A DNA stretch of 37,805 nucleotides from assembly GCA_947584965.1 (NCBI GenBank), contig CANPWQ010000016.1, positions 1-37,805 of the forward strand. Direction: 5' to 3'. Position 1 is the stretch's first letter, and each line of letters begins with the position of its first letter. Position numbers and translations under genes: made by a program. Positions 32,652-37,805 of the stretch are shown piece by piece. Under the pieces are notes generated by a model. It ran no database searches. It was given only the letters and a program-made list of their open reading frames with translations, and had not been told where the DNA came from. The DNA comes from Candidatus Gastranaerophilales bacterium (GTDB lineage: Bacteria; Cyanobacteriota; Vampirovibrionia; Gastranaerophilales; Gastranaerophilaceae).

Positions 32652-32656
32652 GTAAA
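32639..32656 (-). promoter_or_regulatory. HLR1-type box over the rpaB -10
   Basis: On the minus strand TTTACATT AT ATTACAAA matches the HLR1 consensus at 15 of 16 defined positions (only the first base of the second half differs). It covers the rpaB -10 element, the location expected for repression, so negative autoregulation by RpaB is the simplest reading. HLR1 is the established RpaB site in cyanobacteria; its use in this organism is inferred. Confidence 0.6.
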
Positions 32657-32691
32657 CAAAGGTAATATTTTATTTTTAAGGGGTCTGAAAA

Positions 32692-33441
32692 ATGACAGAA
32701 AGTAATGAAGTGCAAACAGAGCAAGATGCTCATCAAAAAATTTTAGTGGCTGATGATGAAGCAAGTATCAGAAGAATTTTAGAAGCACGTTTAAGTATGA
32801 TTGGTTATGAAATAATTACCGCATCAGACGGTGAAGAGGCTATTGCGGCATTTAATAAACATAATCCCGATTTAATTGTATTAGATGTTATGATGCCTAA
32901 AATTGACGGTTATGGAGTAACCAGAGAAATAAGAAGAACATCTGATGTTCCTATTATTATACTTACTGCGCTCGGAGATGTTTCAGAAAGGATAACAGGA
33001 CTTGAACTTGGTGCTGATGACTATGTAATTAAACCATTCAGTCCGAAAGAACTTGAAGCCAGAGTTAAAGCTGTTTTAAGAAGAACAGGTACTAAAGAAG
33101 TTAGTGCGCCTGCAAGTAAAATAGCTAAAAATGTTATTACAACGGGTAATATCAGAATTGATACCGCAAGAAGACAGGTATTCAGAAAAAATGAACGTAT
33201 AAGACTTACGGGCATGGAATTTAGTTTGCTTGAACTGCTTGTTAATAATTCAGGGCAAGCATATTCAAGAAATGAAATATTGCAGCATGTATGGTCTTAT
33301 CCGCCGGATCACAGAATTGATACGAGAGTTGTTGATGTTCATATATCAAGACTGCGTTCTAAATTGGAAACTGACCCTGCAAATCCCGAATTAATCCTTA
33401 CAGCACGCGGTATCGGATATATGTTTCAAAGAATTGCATAA
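32692..33441 (+). CDS. rpaB: RpaB-type OmpR-family response regulator
   Basis: 249 aa. The receiver domain (residues 16-130) has the DDE acidic pocket (21-23), phospho-acceptor D65 and K114 (VIKPFS). The winged-helix domain (about 150-247) has RIRLTGMEFSLLELLV and VVDVHISRLRSKLE. The match to cyanobacterial RpaB (for example the ASIRRILE, RLSMIGY, VMMPK and LELGADDYV runs) is strong over the full length. In cyanobacteria it pairs with the kinase NblS and controls high-light and basic growth genes through HLR1 boxes. Here photosynthesis genes are absent, so it must serve another purpose. NblS is not in view. Ribosome site AAGGGG; terminator follows. Confidence 0.93.
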   Translation: MTESNEVQTEQDAHQKILVADDEASIRRILEARLSMIGYEIITASDGEEAIAAFNKHNPDLIVLDVMMPKIDGYGVTREIRRTSDVPIIILTALGDVSERITGLELGADDYVIKPFSPKELEARVKAVLRRTGTKEVSAPASKIAKNVITTGNIRIDTARRQVFRKNERIRLTGMEFSLLELLVNNSGQAYSRNEILQHVWSYPPDHRIDTRVVDVHISRLRSKLETDPANPELILTARGIGYMFQRIA

Positions 33442-33448
33442 AAAAATA

Positions 33449-33480
33449 AAAAAGACCTCTTAAATTAAGAGGTCTTTTTA
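33449..33480. terminator. Bidirectional terminator
   Basis: A 13-bp stem AAAAAGACCTCTT (33449-33461) with AAGAGGTCTTTTT (33467-33479). Ends rpaB and the convergent XRE gene. Confidence 0.9.
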
Positions 33481-33489
33481 TATTGTTTT

Positions 33490-33705
33490 TTATATATTTT
33501 TCATTAATTCACTTATATCAATTTCAAGTATTTTGGAAATATCATAAACTAAAAATACGGAAGGTGTCTGTATACCTCTTTCTATTAAACTGATTGTACT
33601 TTCGCACACATTTACTTTTTCTGCAAGCTCTGCTTGTGTAAGGTTTTTTCTGTATCTTTCCGCTTTTAAATTTCTTGCAAATATTTTGTTTCTTTCATCT
33701 TTCAT
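33490..33705 (-). CDS. XRE-family transcriptional regulator
   Basis: 71-aa single-domain helix-turn-helix protein of the Cro/CI type. The HTH has LTQAELAEKVNVCESTISLIERG (residues about 23-45), followed by TPSVFLVYDISKILEI. No extra sensor domain. It is divergent from the prepilin-like gene across a 118-bp region full of inverted repeats, suggesting it represses itself and/or that gene. A perfect TATAAT lies 7 nt from the ATG and there is no Shine-Dalgarno, so the mRNA is probably leaderless, as in phage CI repressors. Confidence 0.93.
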   Translation of the reverse strand: MKDERNKIFARNLKAERYRKNLTQAELAEKVNVCESTISLIERGIQTPSVFLVYDISKILEIDISELMKNI

Positions 33706-33712
33706 AAAAGAA

Positions 33713-33741
33713 ATTATACTTGCTTGACAAATTTTTCTTAA
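33713..33741 (-). promoter_or_regulatory. Leaderless promoter of the XRE gene
   Basis: TATAAT (33713-33718) with TTAAGA (33736-33741) 17 nt upstream, 7 nt from the ATG. Confidence 0.55.
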
Positions 33742-33779
33742 GAAACTAAACTACTATTAAATAGTAGTAATCTACTACT
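33724..33779 (+). promoter_or_regulatory. Prepilin-like gene promoter and overlapping operators
   Basis: TTGACA (33724-33729), a 17-nt spacer and TAAACT (33747-33752). Overlapping the -10 is a 19-bp perfect palindrome ACTACTATT-A-AATAGTAGT (33750-33768). Its right arm also forms a second inverted repeat, AGTAGTA-ATC-TACTACT (33763-33779), giving three half-sites. The palindrome TTTCTTAAGAAA (33734-33745) lies in the spacer. A binding site for the neighbouring XRE protein is the obvious hypothesis. Confidence 0.55.
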
Positions 33780-33823
33780 AGCTGGTATTATATTATAAAA
33801 TTCTACACGGGAGAAATTTCCAT

Positions 33824-34498
33824 ATGAGAAAGAGCGCATTTACACTCGCAGAAATTTTGATTACACTTGTAATTATAGGTGTAATAGCCGCAATGTGCGT
33901 TCCTGTTATATTTACAAACTATCAGGAGCAGGAAAGAGCTGCAAAAGTCAAGAAAGCATATTCAACAATATCAAGAGCTTTCAATTTATTAAAAGTTTCA
34001 GGGGCTGAATATCTGTTAGAGGATACAACATTAACAAATAATCCTGAATCCTTGTTTGATTTTTTTGAACATTATATTAAACCTAATCTTATTACAATCA
34101 AAATATGCAAAGAAACAAAAGGATGCTGGAGTAACGACGATACAAAATTTTTAAACGGGAAAAAAATAGATTTTGAAGTCAGCAGACCAGGTATAGGAAT
34201 AGGTTGGGATATTGTTTCATGCATATTAAATGACGGAACATTTGTAACATTCAATATGTATAATCAGGGAGATACAAAAATATATGCCAAAATTAACTAT
34301 GACGGAGCTGCTTTAAGAATAGCTTTTGATATAAACGGAGCAAAAAAACCAAATACAATAGGCAAAGATATATTTTATATGCATTACATTCCGGGCAGGG
34401 GCGTTGTTCCTTCGTATATAGATGCTGCAGAAGAAATTGAAAAAGATTGTACAAAAACCGGAAAGGGGTTAAGCTGCACAATTAAATATTTGAAATAA
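33824..34498 (+). CDS. Type IV prepilin-like protein
   Basis: 224 aa. The N-terminus is a class III signal, MRKSA/FTLAEILITLVIIGVIAAM, with the conserved Glu five residues into the mature part. The residue before cleavage is Ala, where Gly is usual. After the helix, the globular domain (about 30-224) has four or more cysteines (CKETKGC, CILN, DCTKTGKGLSC) that could form disulfides. This fits a pilin or pseudopilin-like secreted protein of the kind abundant in Vampirovibrionia. No other pilus genes are nearby. It may be controlled by the divergent XRE protein. Shine-Dalgarno GGGAG. Confidence 0.87.
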   Translation: MRKSAFTLAEILITLVIIGVIAAMCVPVIFTNYQEQERAAKVKKAYSTISRAFNLLKVSGAEYLLEDTTLTNNPESLFDFFEHYIKPNLITIKICKETKGCWSNDDTKFLNGKKIDFEVSRPGIGIGWDIVSCILNDGTFVTFNMYNQGDTKIYAKINYDGAALRIAFDINGAKKPNTIGKDIFYMHYIPGRGVVPSYIDAAEEIEKDCTKTGKGLSCTIKYLK

Positions 34499-34502
34499 TA
34501 AT

Positions 34503-35168
34503 TTATTGCATTAAATATTTATCGTAATTTTCTTCCAAGTCCTTTTGCAAACGGTTCATTTCCGCTTCTATTGTTTTACACCATTCTTGACTTTCTTCTC
34601 TTGTAAGCTCCTCAGGTATATGAATAGGATCGCCGTATAGAGCCACTGTTTTACATGGACCAATCGGTACCTTAAATTTATCCCAGGTATCCAGTTCAAA
34701 AAATAATTTTGATCTGGAGTGCCAGGCAACAGGCACAATCGGCACCCCTGATATTTTTGCAATATTAATAATACCGTCTTTAACTTTACCTCTCGGACCT
34801 CTCGGACCATCCACCATTATCCCGACAGAATTACCCTCTTTAAGTTTTTCAATTAATTCCAAAGAAGCAGCAACCCCTCTGCGTTTAGTTGAACCTCTAA
34901 CCGATTTTATATTCAAGCATTCTGCTGCTTTTGCAATAATTTCACCGTCATTTGATGCACTAATTAAAGCATAAAATGACGATTTATCTTTCACTCCGTA
35001 TACCAAACACTGGTGGCAATGCCACATTGAAAAAATAAACTGCTCTTTCGGATAATTTATGCTTTTAATTTTCAATAAATGTTGTTCTGTTAAAAAGAAC
35101 ATCTTTAATAGTTTTGTTAGTATCCACAGTTGAAATCTTTCTTTCAAAGGTCTTTTCTGTTCTGCCAC
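34503..35168 (-). CDS. DUF374 lysophospholipid acyltransferase-like protein
   Basis: 221 aa. Motifs of the DUF374/LPLAT group: SMWHCHQCL (about residues 47-55), ASNDGEIIAKAAE, VRGSTKRRG, MVDGPRGPRG and VPIVPVAWHSRSKLFFELDTWDKFKVP. Related proteins acylate lipid or Kdo-lipid acceptors, and the substrate is unknown here. Start is GTG, fixed by GGGAG 7 nt upstream; an out-of-frame ATG lies between. It follows rplA in the same direction, separated by a strong hairpin. It ends 4 bp from the convergent prepilin gene. Confidence 0.85.
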   Translation of the reverse strand: MAEQKRPLKERFQLWILTKLLKMFFLTEQHLLKIKSINYPKEQFIFSMWHCHQCLVYGVKDKSSFYALISASNDGEIIAKAAECLNIKSVRGSTKRRGVAASLELIEKLKEGNSVGIMVDGPRGPRGKVKDGIINIAKISGVPIVPVAWHSRSKLFFELDTWDKFKVPIGPCKTVALYGDPIHIPEELTREESQEWCKTIEAEMNRLQKDLEENYDKYLMQ

Positions 35169-35185
35169 ACAACATCTCCCAAATA

Positions 35186-35218
35186 AATAGAGTATATCAT
35201 ATATTGATATACTCTATT
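35186..35218. terminator. Strong hairpin after rplA
   Basis: A 13-bp or longer perfect stem AATAGAGTATATC with GATATACTCTATT around seven bases. The following minus-strand U run is interrupted, so termination may be partial. Confidence 0.6.
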
Positions 35219-35242
35219 ATACATTAAAAACAATAAATTTAT

Positions 35243-35968
35243 CTATTGTATATTTTCTTTTACTTCCGCAGCAACATTTTTTGAGTCAAGTTTAATGCTT
35301 GGTCCCATTGTTGTTGTTAAGTAAACTGATTTTAAATAAATACCTTTAGAAGAAGAAGGTTTTGCTCTTAAAACCGCATCAGCTAATGTGATGTAGTTTT
35401 TCATCAAATCTTCTTGTGAAAATTGAATTTTACCGATAGGTACGTGAATCATACCTTGTTTATCAGCTCTGAATTCAACTTTACCTGCTTTAGCATCTTT
35501 AACAGCTTTAGCAATTTCTAAAGTAACGGTACCTGTTTTAGGGTTAGGCATTAAGCCTTTAGGTCCTAAAACTCTACCTAATTTACCGAGCATACCCATA
35601 CAATCGGGTGTAGCAATTAAGGTATCAAATTCAAACCAGCCGCCTGCAATTTTATCGATAACTTCTTCAGCACCTGCTTCATCAGCTCCTGCTTCTTTAG
35701 CTTCAGTAGCTTTAGCACCTTTTGCAATAACGCATACTCTGACGGTTTTACCAAGTCCTGCAGGTAATACTGTGGTTGAACGTATTTGCTGGTCTGCGTG
35801 TTTAACATCAATACCTAAAGACATGTGGCATTCAACAGTTTCATTAAATTTGCATGTTTCCTTAGATACTTCCTGTAATTTTTGAATAGCCTCAACAGCT
35901 GAGCAAGGTTGATTAAACCCCTCCATCATTTCAGCTATTTTCTTTTGTTTTTTAGTTAATTTTGACAT
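35243..35968 (-). CDS. rplA: 50S ribosomal protein L1
   Basis: 241 aa. Diagnostic L1 segments: [21 protein letters not shown] and [18 protein letters not shown]1 forms the ribosomal stalk at the E site and in many bacteria represses its own mRNA. It follows rplK by 55 bp. A hairpin that resembles an L1 site sits just before its ribosome binding site (AAAAGGAG). Unlike many genomes, rplJ and rplL do not follow; a DUF374 gene does. Confidence 0.98.
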   Translation of the reverse strand: MSKLTKKQKKIAEMMEGFNQPCSAVEAIQKLQEVSKETCKFNETVECHMSLGIDVKHADQQIRSTTVLPAGLGKTVRVCVIAKGAKATEAKEAGADEAGAEEVIDKIAGGWFEFDTLIATPDCMGMLGKLGRVLGPKGLMPNPKTGTVTLEIAKAVKDAKAGKVEFRADKQGMIHVPIGKIQFSQEDLMKNYITLADAVLRAKPSSSKGIYLKSVYLTTTMGPSIKLDSKNVAAEVKENIQ

Positions 35969-35982
35969 TTCTTTCTCCTTTT

Positions 35983-36009
35983 GTGGTCATAACGCAATTT
36001 TGCTTCCAC
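35983..36009 (-). promoter_or_regulatory. L1-operator-like hairpin before rplA
   Basis: On the minus strand GTGG-AA-[GCAA AA TTGC]-GTTATGA-CCAC: two short stems separated by an asymmetric internal loop, ending 5-6 nt before the rplA Shine-Dalgarno. The two-helix/asymmetric-loop form with ATGACC on the 3' side is typical of L1-binding mRNA and rRNA sites. Confidence 0.5.
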
Positions 36010-36023
36010 TATTTGTAACCAAT

Positions 36024-36449
36024 CTATTCCGCAACGGTAACGCCCATTGCTCTGCAAGAACCTTTAATCATCTCAACTGCAGCATCTAATGTTGTTGCAT
36101 TTAAGTCTTCCATTTTAGTTTTTGCAATTTCTTCAAGTTGTGCGCGTGTTATTTGTCCGACTTTTGTTTTGTTGGGAGCTGCGCTTCCTTTTGCAAGATT
36201 GATTGCTTTTTTAATTAATACTGCTGCCGGCGGTGATTTTGTAATGAATGAGAATGATCTGTCCTCATAAACATCAATTACAACAGGAATAATATATCCT
36301 GCTTGAGATTCTGTTTTAGCGTTAAATTGCTTACAGAACTCCATAATGTTAACACCATGCTGACCTAAAGCAGGCCCGACAGGCGGTGACGGGTTTGCTT
36401 TACCCGCTTGAATTTGTAGTTTAATTTTTCCTACAACTTTCTTAGCCAT
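36024..36449 (-). CDS. rplK: 50S ribosomal protein L11
   Basis: 141 aa, standard. Signature: [32 protein letters not shown] (given as its diagnostic parts) and [17 protein letters not shown]-like C-terminal sequence. L11 binds 23S rRNA at the GTPase-associated centre. It lies between nusG (49 bp) and rplA (55 bp). The gap before it contains a hairpin very like the one before rplA. Ribosome site GAAAGGAG. Confidence 0.98.
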   Translation of the reverse strand: MAKKVVGKIKLQIQAGKANPSPPVGPALGQHGVNIMEFCKQFNAKTESQAGYIIPVVIDVYEDRSFSFITKSPPAAVLIKKAINLAKGSAAPNKTKVGQITRAQLEEIAKTKMEDLNATTLDAAVEMIKGSCRAMGVTVAE

Positions 36450-36465
36450 TTTATTTTCTCCTTTC

Positions 36466-36496
36466 GTGGTAATGGCGGAATTTTACTTCCTTCCAC
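36466..36496 (-). promoter_or_regulatory. L1-operator-like hairpin before rplK
   Basis: Minus strand: GTGG-AA-[GGAA GTAAAA TTCC]-GCCATTA-CCAC, the same architecture as the element before rplA with different inner stem bases (covariation-like). It ends 3-4 nt before the rplK Shine-Dalgarno. Confidence 0.5.
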
Positions 36497-36498
36497 AA

Positions 36499-37179
36499 TC
36501 ATATTTTCTGTATTTGCTTATACTCAAGTTCGACAGGCGTTTCACGTCCGAATATCGATACCATTGCTCTTAATTTTGATTTGTCGGGGTATACTTCCGT
36601 TATATCCCCGATAAATTCAGAGAACGGACCAGATATAATTCTGACTTTATCACCTGCTTTAACATCAAGTTCAACTTTTGTAACCTGATTTTGTGTTTTA
36701 TGTATAATCTTTTTAATTTCGCTATCCTTAGCGGGGATTGGCTTTTTAGCCGAACCTACAAATTTTGTAACGCCCGCAGTGTGTCTTACAACATACCATG
36801 AGTCGTCATCCATTATCATTTCAACAAGAACGTAGCCCGGAAAGATTTTTTCTTCTCTATCTGTTTTCTTTCCGTCTTTCATTTTTGTGACTGTTTTTTG
36901 AGGAACTTCTATTCTAAAGATTTTATCAGCCATATTCATATATTCGATACGTTTTTCAAGGTTAACTTTAACCTTGTTTTCGTGTCCCGAATACGTATGA
37001 ACGATATACCATCTTTTCTTTGGAGCTTTAGCATCTTCAACGGCTGATTTAAATTCGGTTTCTTTTTCGTTCAAAACTTCTTCTTTTTTAGAAGCAGGTT
37101 TTTCTTCGGAAACGATACCGTCCTGACCAAGTTCCATATCTGCTAAATGTTCAACTATTTCTTGTTTTTCTTTTGCCAT
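36499..37179 (-). CDS. nusG: Transcription termination/antitermination protein NusG
   Basis: 226 aa: an acidic, Lys/Glu-rich extension of about 52 residues absent from E. coli NusG, then the NGN domain (KKRWYIVHTYSGHENKV, FPGYVLVEM, WYVVRHTAGVTKFVG), then a KOW domain (AGDKVRIISGPFSEFIGDI). It binds RNA polymerase and couples it to ribosomes or Rho. The start has AGGA 12 nt upstream. It follows secE by 31 bp. Confidence 0.97.
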   Translation of the reverse strand: MAKEKQEIVEHLADMELGQDGIVSEEKPASKKEEVLNEKETEFKSAVEDAKAPKKRWYIVHTYSGHENKVKVNLEKRIEYMNMADKIFRIEVPQKTVTKMKDGKKTDREEKIFPGYVLVEMIMDDDSWYVVRHTAGVTKFVGSAKKPIPAKDSEIKKIIHKTQNQVTKVELDVKAGDKVRIISGPFSEFIGDITEVYPDKSKLRAMVSIFGRETPVELEYKQIQKI

Positions 37180-37210
37180 TATTAAATAATTCCTATCTTA
37201 TCTCACTCGT

Positions 37211-37399
37211 CTATGCTTTTAAATTTAAAGCTCTAATAATTCCTTGAAACAGAATATCTGCTCCATACGTATATATTGTAAATGCAATAACTATTGCAAG
37301 TACGATAAGAGTTTGCGCAACTACCTGTTTTCTGTCGGGCCAGGTAATTTTGCCCCATTCTGATTTTACGCCTTTAAAGTATAGTACGAATTTTTCCAT
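37211..37399 (-). CDS. secE: Preprotein translocase subunit SecE
   Basis: 62 aa, one-helix SecE form. FKGVKSEWGKITWPDRKQVVAQT is the conserved amphipathic surface helix (residues about 7-29), followed by one membrane helix (LIVLAIVIAFTIYTYGADILF). Start chosen at 37399 with AAAGGT upstream; a longer ORF would read into the tRNA. Part of the SecYEG channel. Confidence 0.95.
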   Translation of the reverse strand: MEKFVLYFKGVKSEWGKITWPDRKQVVAQTLIVLAIVIAFTIYTYGADILFQGIIRALNLKA

Positions 37400-37417
37400 T
37401 TTTACCTTTTTATAATC

Positions 37418-37490
37418 CGCGCCCTGAAGGACTCGAACCCTCGACATCCGGTTTTGGAGACCGACGTTCTACCAACTGAACTAAGGACGC
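37418..37490 (-). tRNA. trnW: tRNA-Trp (CCA anticodon)
   Basis: Minus-strand cloverleaf: acceptor GCGTCCT/AGGGCGC, D stem GTTC/GAAC, anticodon stem with loop CTCCAAA (anticodon CCA), T arm with TTCGAGT, discriminator G. The 3' CCA is not encoded. Its place between rpmG and secE is the conserved one. Confidence 0.97.
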
Positions 37491-37503
37491 TTTTTATATT
37501 TCC

Positions 37504-37671
37504 TTATTTCGTTTCTTTATGTAATACGTGTTTTTGGCAGAACGGACAATATTTATTTAATTCCATTCTTTCTTTTGAGTTCTTCTTGTTTTTTACTGTT
37601 GTGTAGTTTCTTCTTTTGCATTCTTCACAAGCAAGAACTACCATTCTGTCGTTTTTTCCTTTGATTCCCAT
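37504..37671 (-). CDS. rpmG: 50S ribosomal protein L33
   Basis: 55 aa, read directly from the minus strand: [18 protein letters not shown] start, KRRNYTT, and a C-terminal KYCPFCQKH. The two CxxC pairs (CEEC, CPFC) make this the zinc-binding form. Shine-Dalgarno AAGGAAG. First visible gene of the rpmG-trnW-secE-nusG-rplK-rplA cluster. Confidence 0.95.
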   Translation of the reverse strand: MGIKGKNDRMVVLACEECKRRNYTTVKNKKNSKERMELNKYCPFCQKHVLHKETK

Positions 37672-37719
37672 TGTGCTTTCTTCCTTATTATATTATTTCT
37701 CTATACAATAGAAAATTAT

Positions 37720-37746
37720 AGAATATAGCTTTTTTCCATATATTCT
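37720..37746. terminator. Hairpin upstream of rpmG
   Basis: AGAATATA (37720-37727) pairs with TATATTCT (37739-37746) around an A/T-rich loop. On the minus strand it is followed by ATAATTTT. It may terminate a gene beyond the right edge. Confidence 0.35.
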
Positions 37747-37805
37747 ACTTCTTTTGTGTTAAATCACAGTTAATATCATATCTTAAACATATTTTTTTTC
37801 AAACA

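Noticed and set aside
37400-37447. Longer secE start
   Set aside because: It would translate part of tRNA-Trp; the ATG at 37399 has its own ribosome site and gives a normal SecE length.
1-37805. CRISPR array, insertion sequence or prophage
   Set aside because: No regularly spaced repeats, transposase, long terminal inverted repeats or phage structural genes seen.

Overview
The window is AT-rich chromosomal DNA from a bacterium that looks like a non-photosynthetic relative of Cyanobacteria (Vampirovibrionia/Melainabacteria, probably a Gastranaerophilales-type gut lineage). The main evidence is a response regulator at 32692-33441 that reads as a close orthologue of cyanobacterial RpaB. Supporting evidence is the yggS-sepF pair, an FTLAE-type prepilin-like protein, small proteins with an N-terminal SFKG/SFKK motif, and a two-domain GH57 enzyme. 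There are no photosynthesis genes. The taxonomic call is inference from protein resemblance. No mobile element, CRISPR array or prophage is visible.

Layout. 1-3880 (minus): exported GHL10-type glycosidase-like protein, dapF, an OppD/DppD-type ABC ATPase, and the first 27 codons of a membrane protein. 3970-7601: a DnaJ-like co-chaperone with half the usual zinc finger, a GNAT-like protein, a glyoxalase-II-like hydrolase, a 41-residue microprotein and two small unknown proteins. 7678-12056 (plus): leuB, a structured RNA/terminator region, an exported OB-like protein and a GH57 enzyme. 12053-16342 (minus): coaE, thioredoxin-like protein, yqeG, a U32 peptidase-family protein and a GT-C-like membrane protein. 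16343-19028: a candidate small RNA, two small proteins, a RicT/PSP1 protein and an orphan histidine kinase. 19094-20789 (minus): rpsB-tsf with a structured leader. 21050-26939 (plus): a small glycine-rich membrane protein, a large AsmA-like protein, NfeD and an SPFH protein. 26992-32516: PfkB-family kinase, XerC/D recombinase, yggS-sepF, a DUF2229 protein and an EamA transporter. 32692-35168: rpaB, a divergent XRE regulator and prepilin-like protein, and a DUF374 acyltransferase. 35243-37671 (minus): rpmG, tRNA-Trp, secE, nusG, rplK, rplA.

Most of the content is housekeeping: translation, transcription antitermination, cell division, CoA, lysine and leucine biosynthesis, and envelope functions. 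The less expected signals are regulatory. (1) The rpaB promoter carries a near-consensus HLR1 box, the RpaB target known from cyanobacteria, over its -10 element, and similar boxes lie upstream of rpsB and of a microprotein. (2) Several genes have a TATAAT-like -10 box 6-7 nt before the start codon and no Shine-Dalgarno sequence, which suggests leaderless mRNAs. (3) Two similar hairpins lie directly before the rplK and rplA ribosome binding sites and look like duplicated L1 operators. (4) Two intergenic regions look like structured non-coding RNAs. (5) A leaderless XRE regulator faces a prepilin-like gene across overlapping inverted repeats.
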